Shown one piece after another: positions 1 to 9,004 of a stretch of DNA of 64,000 nt (positions are counted from its first letter, which is position 1; every line of letters begins with the position of its first letter). A program made the translations under genes and the position numbers. The stretch spans positions 2,039,881-2,103,880 of the forward strand of contig NZ_JRYR02000001.1 in assembly GCF_000807855.2 (NCBI RefSeq), written 5' to 3'. The notes under the pieces are model-generated. The model made no database searches. It saw nothing but the letters and a program-made list of their open reading frames with translations, and was not told where the DNA came from. Source of the DNA: Flammeovirga pacifica (GTDB lineage Bacteria > Bacteroidota > Bacteroidia > Cytophagales > Flammeovirgaceae).

Positions 1-452
1 ACTCTATCGAGATCGGTTAAAATCTATCTGTTCATTTAGTATCAATACACACTATAAATACTTGGTTTACTAACTATTCACAATATAAGATCTTTCATTT
101 ATGAAATTTATTCTTTGATTCATTTTATTTTTCACAAATGGTAAAACATGACAAAAGTCTTGTTCCCATTTATAAATAAATAATTGAGAGAATACTTATA
201 TTATAACGAAAATCTTGTATTGTGGTTTATAACAAACCCATTAATTAAGGTTTATTAATGCAAACTTAATAATATTTTATCTATTTCATTAAAAATAACA
301 CAAAAGAATCCACAATAGCCTATCAAAAAAAACGGATTTAAGTCTTTTGACTTGATAATATTAGTTTTGATTAAAAGGGTAGTTTCATTCTACCACAACA
401 TATATATATGAAAAAAAAAGAGCTGCATTACTGCAACTCTTTTTCTGATAAA
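1..452. other. Intergenic AT-rich region at window edge
   Basis: No coding frame of useful length and no RNA gene was recognised. The sequence is very AT-rich with short poly-A and poly-T runs. Its right end carries the hairpin that ends the leftward pseudouridine synthase gene. The rest may be the upstream region of a gene outside the window. Confidence 0.5.
411..445 (-). terminator. Probable intrinsic terminator of the RluB-like gene
   Basis: An imperfect hairpin (AGAGCTGCA / TGCAACTCT with one mismatch) is flanked by A and T runs just left of the stop codon of the leftward pseudouridine synthase gene. Read on the minus strand it is followed by a T run, as expected of a Rho-independent terminator. 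Confidence 0.6.
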
Positions 453-1505
453 TTATCTCTTTGGTTTTCTTGAAGGTTTCTTTGGTTTTTTCTTCAAACC
501 TGAAAGATACTTTAATTGTATCATTTCGTCTTCAGATAAATACCTCCACTTACCTCTAGGTAAATCTTTTTTGGTTAGGCCTGCCAAAACAGTTCTATCC
601 AAAACGTCTACTTGATAACCAAAATGTTCAAATATTCTTCTTACAATTCTGTTTTTACCAGAGTGTAATTCTATACCAATTTCTCTTCGGTCTATATCAT
701 TTACAGATAATCCGTCCAAGTAAATTGATCCGTCTTCTAATTCAAACTTAGGATCTCGTAATCTTTCCTCATGTTTTTCATCAAAAGGCTTATTTAACTC
801 AACACGATATATTTTTTGAGTATTGCTTGATGGGTGTGCTACTTTAGTTGCAAACTCACCATCATTAGTGAATAAAAGTAGACCTGTGGTATTTCTATCC
901 AATCTTCCTACAGGATAGATTCTTTCATCACAAGCATTCTTCACCAATTGCATTACCGTTTTTCTCTCTTGAGGATCTTTGGTTGTAGTGATAAATCCTT
1001 TGGGTTTATTTAAAAGAACATATACGTATTTCTCTTTTTTCAATAGCTTACCTTCATATTCAACCCTATCTTTAGATTGAACTTTGTAACCCATTTCTAC
1101 AACCACCTTACCATTGATTTTTATTTTCCCTTCTGCAATTAATTGATCCGCTTCTCTTCTTGAACAAACACCTGCATTAGAAATAAACTTATTTAAACGA
1201 GTTTCAGATGATTTCACCTTTGGAACCGGTGATTCTTCTTCCTCTTTCACTTGCTTTACAACAGAAATAACTTTCTTAATATCATAAGTAGGTTTCTGTA
1301 TTGACTTTTCGTGAGGACTGTAAACAGTAGTTTTTAATTTACGTTCCTTTTTCAGTTTTTCTTTTTCCTCATTTACTCTAGGACCTTTCTTTTTAAATCC
1401 AGTAGATCGTTCTGGTTTAAATTCGTCACGACGAGGCTTATCTTTTATAAATTTTTTGAAAGGACTTAAATTCTTTTGGCCTTTCTTAGGTGTATTCTTT
1501 TTCAT
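453..1505 (-). CDS. rluB: 23S rRNA pseudouridine synthase, RsuA/RluB family
   Basis: This enzyme isomerises uridine to pseudouridine in ribosomal RNA, probably 23S rRNA. An S4 RNA-binding domain lies at about residues 103-150 (RLNKFISNAGVCSRREA) and is followed by the RsuA-type catalytic domain. The signature GRLDRNTTGLLL contains the catalytic aspartate, near residue 203. The first 100 residues form a highly basic, lysine-rich extension and the C-terminus is also basic; this is common in Bacteroidota homologues and probably helps RNA binding. I chose the ATG at 1505, giving 350 residues. The frame stays open 18 codons further, but only to a TTG and with an unlikely hydrophobic stretch. RluB rather than RsuA or RluF is a family-level guess. 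Confidence 0.88.
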   Translation of the reverse strand: MKKNTPKKGQKNLSPFKKFIKDKPRRDEFKPERSTGFKKKGPRVNEEKEKLKKERKLKTTVYSPHEKSIQKPTYDIKKVISVVKQVKEEEESPVPKVKSSETRLNKFISNAGVCSRREADQLIAEGKIKINGKVVVEMGYKVQSKDRVEYEGKLLKKEKYVYVLLNKPKGFITTTKDPQERKTVMQLVKNACDERIYPVGRLDRNTTGLLLFTNDGEFATKVAHPSSNTQKIYRVELNKPFDEKHEERLRDPKFELEDGSIYLDGLSVNDIDRREIGIELHSGKNRIVRRIFEHFGYQVDVLDRTVLAGLTKKDLPRGKWRYLSEDEMIQLKYLSGLKKKPKKPSRKPKR

Positions 1506-1627
1506 CTTAAAAATTAAGAATGTAACACATGCTGCCAACACGGCAGTATCATCCAACAAGGATTAGAATACAAATTACGTGAACTTTATCTTATTGTACA
1601 TCAGAAATATGAAAACAAAACCAAAGA

Positions 1628-1972
1628 TTAGCCTAATTCTTCAATTTTTACCTTAACATCTGATAAAACGATCTTAACAATTTCATTAAAATTATTGAGA
1701 TGGGCTTGTAATTGGTCTAAAGTAAGATCTTGTCCGTCCTCCATTAATAGTAGAAGTCCTTCTAATTCATTGTGACCTAAATAAGCTGTACTCGATTTTA
1801 GCTTATGTGCTTTTTTGGTAAACGATACTATTTCTTTGTTATCTAAGTGTTGTTGTAATTGTAAAGGAAATTCAGTTAAGTTTCTTTCAATTACCATTAA
1901 CACAGAAAGTAAGAAATCTTCATCACCATCTGAGACATCATAAAGTCCTTGGAAATTGACGTTATATATCAT
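1628..1972 (-). CDS. HPt domain phosphotransfer protein
   Basis: This is a single-domain histidine phosphotransfer protein of 114 residues. The phosphoacceptor motif AHKLKSST carries the histidine at about residue 56, matching the HPt consensus HxLKGSS with serine in place of glycine. Such proteins relay phosphate between hybrid sensor kinases and response regulators in the cytoplasm. No partner kinase is adjacent. It lies between rluB and the queuosine precursor transporter with gaps of over 70 bases on each side, so it may be its own transcript. The domain call is firm; the pathway cannot be told from here. Confidence 0.8.
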   Translation of the reverse strand: MIYNVNFQGLYDVSDGDEDFLLSVLMVIERNLTEFPLQLQQHLDNKEIVSFTKKAHKLKSSTAYLGHNELEGLLLLMEDGQDLTLDQLQAHLNNFNEIVKIVLSDVKVKIEELG

Positions 1973-2045
1973 GATAATTCTATTAGTTTATAGTCTAAAA
2001 AAACCTATCGCTATGAATATGAATTAATTAAAAGTATCATTTCAA

Positions 2046-2861
2046 TTATTGATCATCAACGAAAAGATTGGTTTTTGCTGCATTTTCTGCTATTCCTCTA
2101 GCAAATTCCTTACCTAAAAAGGAATCGATAATATAATGTGCAACATACAATAGTGGAGTTAAAAATACTGCTATACCAAATTTGTATATATAATTAATAA
2201 TACCAATTGCTATTACTTGTTCCATAGGCCAGTTTCCAAAAACATAGAACGCAATAAACAACACTACAAAAGAATCTATTAGTTGAGAAATTAAAGTAGA
2301 ACCCGTTGCTCTTAACCAAATTCTTTTACTACCTGTCATTTTTCTAATGACTTGAAAAGTATGTGCATCTATAAATTGTCCCACCAAGAAAGCAACTAAA
2401 GACCCAATGATGATACCCAATCCTTGTATAAATATTGTATTAAAAGATTCATCAATATTCATTGGATTTCCTAATGAATCTACATTATTGTAATCTAGCC
2501 AGAATTGAGCAGGAGGTAATTCTGTTACAAAGAAAATGGCAAAGAAAGCATACCCTATGAGAGCTGCGGTTAAAAAAGAGGCTACTTTTACACCTTTTTT
2601 TCCAAAATACTCATTGATAATATCAGTTGTTATAAATACTACCGGCCATAAAACCACTCCAGCAGATAAATTAAAGTCTAACGTTAATGTATCAAATAAA
2701 GAAATCTGTGCAGGTTGTACTCCTAGAAAAGATTCTAAAGAAAATATTTTACTTCCTATTACTTCTGCAATGATTGCATTGGTTAAGAAAATACCACATA
2801 AAAAGACAAATAGTAATTGTTTTTTGGATTCACTTTGTACAAAGTTTTGTTTTTTGTTCAT
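2046..2861 (-). CDS. yhhQ: Queuosine precursor transporter (YhhQ/VUT family)
   Basis: This is a 271-residue inner-membrane protein with about six to seven hydrophobic segments, matching the VUT_1/YhhQ family. Members import queuine or preQ precursors used for the Q modification of tRNA. Visible family features are the FDTLTLDFNLSAGVVLWPVV region with its phenylalanine-aspartate motif, TTDIINEYFGKK, and GQFIDAHTFQVIRKMTG. The N-terminus is short and hydrophilic, and the ATG at 2861 fits. No other queuosine genes are beside it. The family is well supported; the precise substrate is inferred from the family. Confidence 0.88.
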   Translation of the reverse strand: MNKKQNFVQSESKKQLLFVFLCGIFLTNAIIAEVIGSKIFSLESFLGVQPAQISLFDTLTLDFNLSAGVVLWPVVFITTDIINEYFGKKGVKVASFLTAALIGYAFFAIFFVTELPPAQFWLDYNNVDSLGNPMNIDESFNTIFIQGLGIIIGSLVAFLVGQFIDAHTFQVIRKMTGSKRIWLRATGSTLISQLIDSFVVLFIAFYVFGNWPMEQVIAIGIINYIYKFGIAVFLTPLLYVAHYIIDSFLGKEFARGIAENAAKTNLFVDDQ

Positions 2862-3085
2862 AAGTAAAAGAGTTGTTTAATCTTAGTAGACCCGACTTAA
2901 AAATAATTTTTAACTAAAAAAGACAGGTGTATTAGTAACTTAAAAAATATGGAATGGTTTACCATAATAATCTTTATAGATATATCAATGAACTAATTTA
3001 TAACTATCCTGATTAAAATCACGAAAGATGTTATAAATATTCAATATGTCAAATTACCTTCCACTATTAATTTCAATATATCTAT

Positions 3086-3093
3086 TACATTTG
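3086..3093 (+). promoter_or_regulatory. Candidate -7 promoter box of the SerC-like gene
   Basis: TACATTTG matches the Bacteroidota -7 consensus TAnnTTTG and ends 19 bases before the ATG of the aminotransferase gene. No convincing -33 TTTG was found at the usual spacing, so this is a moderate call. Confidence 0.45.
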
Positions 3094-3112
3094 CGACAAA
3101 AAGTTAAATAAC

Positions 3113-4168
3113 ATGATATCATTTTATCCTGGCCCAAGTAAAATAGCCCCTGATTTAGACAAATACATGCAAGAAGCATATGATGAAGGTATCTTATCAT
3201 GTAATCATAGAAGCCCTTCATTTATGCAATTGATGGAGGAGTGCCTACTCACTATCAGAAAAAAGTTAGATCTCCCAAAGAACTATGAAGTGTTTTTTGT
3301 TTCTAGTGCAACAGAATGTTGGGAGATTACTGCACAATCTTATCATGGAAAAAAATTCATGCATATATATAATGGTGCTTTTGGAGAAAAATGGTCTAAG
3401 TATAATCAAGTGAATGATCCCATCACGTATGAGTTCCCACTACATAAAAATATTAGTTTACATCAATTATCTCAATTAGGAGCCGCTGATGCTGATATTT
3501 TATGTCTAACAGCTTGTGAAACTTCGAATACAACTTTTATTCATCCAAAAACATTTCAAAAAATAAAAAAAAGGTTTCCTAACCCATTAATTTTTATTGA
3601 TGCTACAAGTAGTATGTCTGGATTACGCATGGATTGGAAATCAGGTGACCTTTGGTATGCTAGTGTTCAAAAATGCTTTGGCCTTCCTTCAGGTTTAGGT
3701 GTGATGATCTGTTCACCCAAAGCCTTATCGAAAATAAATAAAAAAGATACTCATTATAATAACCTTTGGTCTATTTATAAAAACCAGCAAAAAAGACAAA
3801 CAACACATACACCTAATATTCTAGGGATATATTTATTAAATAAAGTTCTTCAACATCGTCCTGATATTACAACTATTGATATCACTTTAAAAAAACGAAT
3901 GAAGGAGACTGAAAAATTCTTTAAAAAGTTGGGATACGAATTCTTAGTTCCTGTTTCACGACTTCGTTCTCCTACTGTTCTTGGTATTAAGACTTCAAAA
4001 GAAAAAGTCCAACTGTTAAAGAAGTTGGCAAAAGAGCATCAAATCACTTTAGGGAATGGATATGGTGCATGGAAAGAAACATCGTTCAGAATTGCGAACT
4101 TTCCTGCGCATACAGACAACGATTATGACAAAATAAAAGATTTCTTCAAAAAAATTGAAAAAGTGTAA
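3113..4168 (+). CDS. serC: Class V aminotransferase, phosphoserine-aminotransferase-like
   Basis: This 351-residue PLP enzyme of fold type I begins with the typical FYPGPSKIAP start of phosphoserine aminotransferases and alanine-glyoxylate-type enzymes. The SATECWEI region lies in the cofactor phosphate-binding part. The aspartate of FIDATSSMSG and the lysine of YASVQKCFGLPSG are the expected PLP-pyridine and Schiff-base residues. SerC converts 3-phosphohydroxypyruvate and glutamate to phosphoserine. Homologues of this shape in Bacteroidota are usually annotated as aminotransferase class V or SerC. serA is not adjacent, so the reaction is inferred. The gene is monocistronic by spacing. Confidence 0.7.
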   Translation: MISFYPGPSKIAPDLDKYMQEAYDEGILSCNHRSPSFMQLMEECLLTIRKKLDLPKNYEVFFVSSATECWEITAQSYHGKKFMHIYNGAFGEKWSKYNQVNDPITYEFPLHKNISLHQLSQLGAADADILCLTACETSNTTFIHPKTFQKIKKRFPNPLIFIDATSSMSGLRMDWKSGDLWYASVQKCFGLPSGLGVMICSPKALSKINKKDTHYNNLWSIYKNQQKRQTTHTPNILGIYLLNKVLQHRPDITTIDITLKKRMKETEKFFKKLGYEFLVPVSRLRSPTVLGIKTSKEKVQLLKKLAKEHQITLGNGYGAWKETSFRIANFPAHTDNDYDKIKDFFKKIEKV

Positions 4169-4319
4169 TCTTAGTCATTATCATGCGTGAATTATACAAT
4201 TATTTGTTAAAACCGTTAAATTAAACCTTTGTAAGCAGATACATTCTTAATTTGTGCTCTTAATATTTTGAGCCGAAAATGTTCAAAATGATATTTTAAC
4301 CCTTCTTTACAATTAGATT

Positions 4320-4351
4320 TTTGTATATAAAAAATTGAAGTTGTATTTTCG
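4320..4351 (+). promoter_or_regulatory. Promoter of the tonB-like gene
   Basis: TTTG at 4320-4323 is separated by 20 bases from TATTTTCG at 4344-4351. This matches the Bacteroidota sigma factor consensus TTTG-N19-21-TAnnTTTG with one mismatch in the last box. The predicted transcript would start about 50 bases before the ATG at 4406. Confidence 0.55.
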
Positions 4352-4405
4352 GGCGATGAATAATAATTAGATTTGGATTATTCGCAGCATTAAATTCGTA
4401 TTCAG

Positions 4406-5233
4406 ATGATAGCTATCTTAGGAAAATTAGGCCTTGTACCGGTCATAGTCATCTTGGTGGTGTCTTTCCTTGTTGTCATTCAGTTATTCCGCATTATTAT
4501 GAATAAAGTGGGTTCTGATATTGTAGCAGGTAAGAAAACAGGTCAGGAGAAAAGTGTTTTAGTAAAGAAATACAACGATGTTGATATTTCTAAATACTCG
4601 ATTCTTTTTGGAGCAATTGGACTTTCATTGTCTATGCTTGTAGTATTAGTCGCGTTGGAATTCCCTTCGTACGATGAGCAAAAATTAATGGATCTAGGTT
4701 CATTAGATTTTGATGACGAGGAAATGGTAGACATTCCCGTAACACAGCAACAACCGCCTCCACCTCCAAAAGTTACAGCTCCGGTTATCGTAGAGGTACC
4801 TGACGAGGAAGAAATTGAGGACGAAATTGAAATCGAAATCCCAGAAGAATTCGACGAAGAAACTGTAATTGAAGAAGCTCCCGAAGTAGAGGAAGTGGAA
4901 GAAGAAGAAGTTGTCGAAGAAATTTTCGAAATTGTAGAAGATCCTGCAGGTTTCCCTGGTGGTATGGGTAAATTCTACAAGTGGGTAGGTAAGAACATGA
5001 AATACCCTTCTCAAGCTAAACGTATGGGTGTAGAAGGTAAAGTATATGTTCAGTTCGTTGTAGACAAAGACGGAACACTTACAGACATTAAAGTTGTTAG
5101 AGGTATTGGTGCAGGTTGTGATGAAGCTGCTATCAACGTCTTGAAAAAAGCTCCTAAATGGAAGCCTGGTAAGCAACGTGGTCGTCCAGTAAAACAAAGA
5201 ATGGTATTACCAATTTCATTCAAGTTAGGATAA
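4406..5233 (+). CDS. tonB: TonB-family energy transducer
   Basis: This 275-residue protein has an N-terminal hydrophobic segment (about residues 7-30), a second one (about 63-85), a proline patch QQPPPPPKVTAP and a strongly acidic linker of about 55 residues rich in Glu and Asp. It ends in a TonB C-terminal domain (about 185-275; YPSQAKRMGVEGKVYVQFVV, VKQRMVLPISFKLG). TonB proteins couple the inner-membrane proton gradient to outer-membrane receptors. ExbB and ExbD are not adjacent, and two membrane segments is more than the single anchor of classical TonB. The linker is acidic instead of the Lys/Pro type of Escherichia coli. A strong terminator follows. Confidence 0.85.
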   Translation: MIAILGKLGLVPVIVILVVSFLVVIQLFRIIMNKVGSDIVAGKKTGQEKSVLVKKYNDVDISKYSILFGAIGLSLSMLVVLVALEFPSYDEQKLMDLGSLDFDDEEMVDIPVTQQQPPPPPKVTAPVIVEVPDEEEIEDEIEIEIPEEFDEETVIEEAPEVEEVEEEEVVEEIFEIVEDPAGFPGGMGKFYKWVGKNMKYPSQAKRMGVEGKVYVQFVVDKDGTLTDIKVVRGIGAGCDEAAINVLKKAPKWKPGKQRGRPVKQRMVLPISFKLG

Positions 5234-5253
5234 TCAATCCAAAAAATATAAAT

Positions 5254-5286
5254 AACCGATGTCTGAAAAAGGCATCGGTTTTTTTT
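5254..5286 (+). terminator. Intrinsic terminator after tonB-like gene
   Basis: The perfect stem AACCGATG/CATCGGTT is followed by a T run and lies 21 bases after the stop codon. This makes the TonB-like gene a single-gene transcript. Confidence 0.9.
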
Positions 5287-5359
5287 ATATTCGCACTTTC
5301 GATCATTTATATTTTGTAGCATTGAAGCTATAAACTTCTGTTTAACTACTTCCCCTAGC

Positions 5360-7237
5360 ATGAAAAACTTTTTTTTTCTGATTGTATCTTTATTCAACAG
5401 CTTCCTTCTGTTTGGACAATCAACTGCTAAAGACAGTGATAATAAGTATTTATTTCCAATCCGACCAGGACAAAGAAATTACTTTGCTGGTTCTATGGGA
5501 GAGTTACGTACAACCCATTTCCATGGAGGTTTAGACATTAAAACTGGCGGTGTGGAAGGTCTACCTATTCATGCAGCAGCAGACGGATATATTATTAGAA
5601 TGAAAGTATCTACATTTGGGTATGGTCGTGTATTATATATGATGCATCCAAATGGAGAAACCACAGTTTATGCACATCAACAACACTTTAATGATGAATT
5701 AGAAGCCTATATTGTTCAACAGCAATATGCTCAAAAATCATTCGAGGTCAATTTAGAAAACCTTCCCAAAGACTTATTTGTATTCCGTAAAGGAGATATT
5801 ATTGGATATTCTGGAAATAGTGGATCTTCTTCCGCTCCCCATCTTCATTTTGAAATTAGGGATAAGGAGGAAAGACCATTGAACCCTGTTCATTATAGAT
5901 TTAGTGAGGTTATTGATAAAATACCTCCAACAGTCAGAGCCATCCGTTTAAAACCTCTTGATATTCATAGTAGAGTGAATGGGGCATTTGAAATTCAGAA
6001 AAAAGTAGTCTCGGGTAAAAATGGTCAGTATAAAATATACCAACCTTTTGATGCTTTAGGTAAAATTGGAATTGAAATAGACACCTATGATAGAGCTGAT
6101 GGCACTTATAATAAATATGGTATCAATACTATTAAGGTATATGATAACGATAAACTTATCTATCATCATGAAATTGATAAAATACCTTTTGACCTAAGCG
6201 CTAATATCAATACTTTCACTGATTATGAGGCTTTCCAAAAAGAGAGAAAAAGGTATCAAAGACTTTATCATTGGGATGCCAATCATTTATCTATCTACCC
6301 AAATAATAATTTAAACGGCTTTCTAACTATTGATGATCAACAAACGCATCAGATAAAAATTGAACTTTGGGATAGTTTTCAAAATAAGTCAACAGTAAAC
6401 TTCAATATTGAGGGGAAAGGAATTAAACCTTCCATCAAAAACAAAGCAATCAATGATCAATTAAAAATTGAAGAAAATATATTAAAGATCTCAAGTGCAG
6501 ATAAATCTACAGACACACTCTATATTAACTTCCCCTTTTATAGTATCCCTATACCTTTAAGCTATGAAACACCTTCTCAAAATGTGTATTTATGGGATTT
6601 AAGAAATGGCATTCCGGCTTCTTATTCCATCAATAATATTAAAAATGACACCTTCCTTAAGCATTTAATCCCTTCAGGAAAACATTTTATTTATTATGAT
6701 GATGAATTTACTTTTGAATTTGATAAAGAAGTTCTGTTTGATAGCCTCTACTTAAATATCGAAAAAATAAACAACGAATTTATTATTGGACAACAATATC
6801 TTCCTATGCATAAAAGTGTAGAGATTAAATACAAAGTAAAAGATACTACTTTAGTTAAACCCAAAAACTTTGTCTACAAGAAAGATAGAAAAGGTGAATG
6901 GGAATATGTTGGTGGTAAATGGGAAGGAAATACAATTACATTCAAAACCAATAGATGGGGCACCTTTGGTATTTTCTCTGAAAATGTACCTCCTAAGATC
7001 ATTCCTCTAAAAAAATGGAAACACAATCAACTTCGCTTCAAAATAGAAGATGACGCTTCTGGTATTGCCACTTATGAAGCCACATTAAATGGTGAATTCA
7101 TCTTACTTGAATATGATGCTAAAAAAGATTATCTGCAAACCAGACTTCGTGATGACAAAGCTGCGTTAAAGGGAGAATTTATTATGAAAGTGAGAGATCA
7201 TGCTGGGAATGAAAGCGTTTTTAGAACTAATAACTAA
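5360..7237 (+). CDS. M23 family metallopeptidase, secreted
   Basis: This is a 625-residue exported protein with a signal peptide (residues 1-20, ending LFGQ). The M23/LytM zinc peptidase domain comes first, at about 30-185: HFHGGLDIKTGG gives the HxxxD zinc ligands (H55, D59), and PHLHFEIRD gives the HxH motif. About 440 residues of beta-rich C-terminal sequence follow, ending in Ig-like segments. M23 enzymes cut peptidoglycan cross-links, and Bacteroidota homologues act in the periplasm on wall remodelling. The intact motifs suggest an active enzyme. The stop codon (7235-7237) lies in the first heptamers of a long tandem array, so the array begins inside the last codons of the gene. Confidence 0.88.
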   Translation: MKNFFFLIVSLFNSFLLFGQSTAKDSDNKYLFPIRPGQRNYFAGSMGELRTTHFHGGLDIKTGGVEGLPIHAAADGYIIRMKVSTFGYGRVLYMMHPNGETTVYAHQQHFNDELEAYIVQQQYAQKSFEVNLENLPKDLFVFRKGDIIGYSGNSGSSSAPHLHFEIRDKEERPLNPVHYRFSEVIDKIPPTVRAIRLKPLDIHSRVNGAFEIQKKVVSGKNGQYKIYQPFDALGKIGIEIDTYDRADGTYNKYGINTIKVYDNDKLIYHHEIDKIPFDLSANINTFTDYEAFQKERKRYQRLYHWDANHLSIYPNNNLNGFLTIDDQQTHQIKIELWDSFQNKSTVNFNIEGKGIKPSIKNKAINDQLKIEENILKISSADKSTDTLYINFPFYSIPIPLSYETPSQNVYLWDLRNGIPASYSINNIKNDTFLKHLIPSGKHFIYYDDEFTFEFDKEVLFDSLYLNIEKINNEFIIGQQYLPMHKSVEIKYKVKDTTLVKPKNFVYKKDRKGEWEYVGGKWEGNTITFKTNRWGTFGIFSENVPPKIIPLKKWKHNQLRFKIEDDASGIATYEATLNGEFILLEYDAKKDYLQTRLRDDKAALKGEFIMKVRDHAGNESVFRTNN

Positions 7238-7518
7238 TAACTAATAACTAATAACTAATAACTAATAACTAATAACTAATAACTAATAACTAATAACTAA
7301 TAACTAATAACTAATAACTAATAACTAATAACTAATAACTAATAACTAATAACTAATAACTAATAACTAATAACTAATAACTAATAACTAATAACTAATA
7401 ACTAATAACTAATAACTAATAACTAATAACTAATAACTAATAACTAATAACTAATAACTAATAACTAATAACTAATAACTAATAACTAATAACTAATAAC
7501 TAATAACTAATAACTAAT
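7225..7518 (+). repeat. Perfect 42-copy heptamer tandem array
   Basis: The unit AACTAAT is repeated 42 times without a single mismatch that I could find (294 bases; phase checked at every sequence line). It starts 13 bases before the end of the M23 peptidase gene and supplies that gene's stop codon. Because 7 is not divisible by 3 and each unit contains TAA (plus strand) and TAG (minus strand), stops occur in every frame of both strands. Perfect identity implies recent slippage expansion or correction. There are no spacers, so it is not CRISPR. The array may end translation from both sides; function is unknown. Confidence 0.97.
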
Positions 7519-7646
7519 ATCGAAACTACTTATTGAATTAGCAATGATTAGTGGTGAATTCCGTCTCTTTTTTTGTAGGACAAGAAGTACTTACCATTTA
7601 GAAAAAGTTCTAATTCCTGATTCCCTCTTTTATATCTCTATTTGAT
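7238..7646. other. Intergenic region dominated by the heptamer array
   Basis: Apart from the heptamer array, about 125 bases of AT-rich sequence separate the convergent M23 peptidase and ferredoxin reductase genes. I see no hairpin terminator of the usual kind for either gene here, which makes the array the only conspicuous structure at their shared 3' ends. Confidence 0.6.
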
Positions 7647-8900
7647 CTAAACTTCTTCTTTCATCATTAAATTCGCGGGTTTAAAAATAGTTGTCACATC
7701 TTTAAGCTTGTCTTTGTCTATCACCTTATTTTCTTTAATAAATTTAGTACCGATCACATAGGCTTTTGCGTTATTAATCGCATCTACTGCTAGTAATTCA
7801 TCACCTTTAAAGTACCAAACCGAAAATTTTATACTTTCTGTTTCTTCTTTCCTTACTATAAGTTCTTCATACCCTTGAGACAAACCTACCATCTGTAATT
7901 TCACATCATATTGATCAGACCAAAACCAAGGAATAGTATCATATATCTTCTCATTTCCTACGATATGAGCAGCGGTAACTTTAGCTTGATCGACTGCATT
8001 TTGTACCGATTCTAATCTAATCCAATTTTTATAATGAGGGTTATAATGATACGTATTATCGCCTATAGCATACACATTTTGTAATGATGTTTGTGTATAC
8101 TCATTGACTTTTATACCATTTTCTATTTCAAGGTTTAGCTTTTTGGCCAAAGATACATTTACGTTCACTCCTACCCCAACAATTATCATATCTGCAGCAT
8201 AACTCGACCCATCGCTACATTGTACAGTGTTTACTCCTTCCTCATCTGTGTTTATACTTTCTACATTTTTTGAGGTCAATATATCCACATCTTTATCTGT
8301 GTGTAGTTTTTGAAAAAATTCTGACATTACTGGAGCCGTTACTCTAGCCAAAATTCTTTCTTCTCTTTCTAAGACAACAACGTGTGTGCCCATTTTTTTT
8401 AATGATGCCGCTGTCTCCAAACCTATGTATCCACCACCAATAACTACCACTCTTTTGGAGTCTGCAGTACTAATCCATTTTTTGATGTTACTTACATCTC
8501 CTGCCGTCCTTAATGGATACACATGCTTAGCTTCCTTTAATCCGCTGATAGGAGGTATTATCGGTCGAGCTCCTGTTGCTAAAATCAAATAATTGTAATG
8601 TTGTTCTTCTCCATTATTTAAAATGATTTTTTGACTCTCTTTGTGGATATCAATTACCTCTACTCCCAAATTCAGAGTAATATTTTCATCTAAATAACTG
8701 TCTTTTGATTTTAGGCAATTATCTTCAATTGAAGTATCTGCGGTTAAATAAGCTTTTGATAAAGGGGGCCTATGATAAGGTAAAACCGGATCCTTATCAT
8801 ACATGATAATCTTACCTTCAAATCCTTCTTTTCTCAATGAAAAAGCAAAGTTCACCCCCGCGTGACTTGCCCCTATAATTACACATACTTTTTCTGACAT
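7647..8900 (-). CDS. NAD(P)H-dependent ferredoxin reductase (FAD), P450 electron donor
   Basis: This is a 417-residue flavoprotein of the putidaredoxin/rhodocoxin reductase type. An N-terminal FAD dinucleotide motif (GASHAGVNFAFSLRKEG) and a second NAD(P)H motif (VVVIGGGYIGLETAASLKK, about residues 150-168) are visible, as are TGARP and the FAD-contacting GDNTYHYNP. It would pass electrons from NAD(P)H to the ferredoxin encoded just upstream, which feeds the P450. A hairpin terminator lies between ferredoxin and this gene, so it is probably transcribed at a lower level or from its own promoter. The C-terminal region matches the reductase family. Assignment to this P450 system rests on neighbourhood plus family. 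Confidence 0.88.
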   Translation of the reverse strand: MSEKVCVIIGASHAGVNFAFSLRKEGFEGKIIMYDKDPVLPYHRPPLSKAYLTADTSIEDNCLKSKDSYLDENITLNLGVEVIDIHKESQKIILNNGEEQHYNYLILATGARPIIPPISGLKEAKHVYPLRTAGDVSNIKKWISTADSKRVVVIGGGYIGLETAASLKKMGTHVVVLEREERILARVTAPVMSEFFQKLHTDKDVDILTSKNVESINTDEEGVNTVQCSDGSSYAADMIIVGVGVNVNVSLAKKLNLEIENGIKVNEYTQTSLQNVYAIGDNTYHYNPHYKNWIRLESVQNAVDQAKVTAAHIVGNEKIYDTIPWFWSDQYDVKLQMVGLSQGYEELIVRKEETESIKFSVWYFKGDELLAVDAINNAKAYVIGTKFIKENKVIDKDKLKDVTTIFKPANLMMKEEV

Positions 8901-8963
8901 CTCTCTTTAACGATAAATGCATGTTTTCAATTTCAATTAATGATAACATGCAGAATTTTGATA

Positions 8964-8998
8964 TAAAAAGGCCATGATTTTTTAATTAATCATGGCCC
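8964..8998 (-). terminator. Hairpin terminator between ferredoxin and reductase genes
   Basis: GGCCATGATT/AATCATGGCC forms a perfect 10-bp stem starting 8 bases after the ferredoxin stop codon. On the minus strand it is followed by TTTTT. It would stop most transcripts coming from P450-ferredoxin before the reductase gene. Confidence 0.85.
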
Positions 8999-9004
8999 AA
9001 ACAA

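Noticed and set aside
2536-2880. Plus-strand 114-codon frame opposite the queuosine transporter gene
   Set aside because: It lies wholly antisense to a well-supported membrane protein and its translation has no family features.
4703-5197. Minus-strand 164-codon frame opposite the TonB-like gene
   Set aside because: It is a by-product of the GAA-rich acidic linker codons, which read as Phe/Ser-rich sequence on the other strand.
7225-7518. CRISPR array
   Set aside because: The units are adjacent 7-mers with no spacers and no cas genes nearby. It is a simple tandem repeat.
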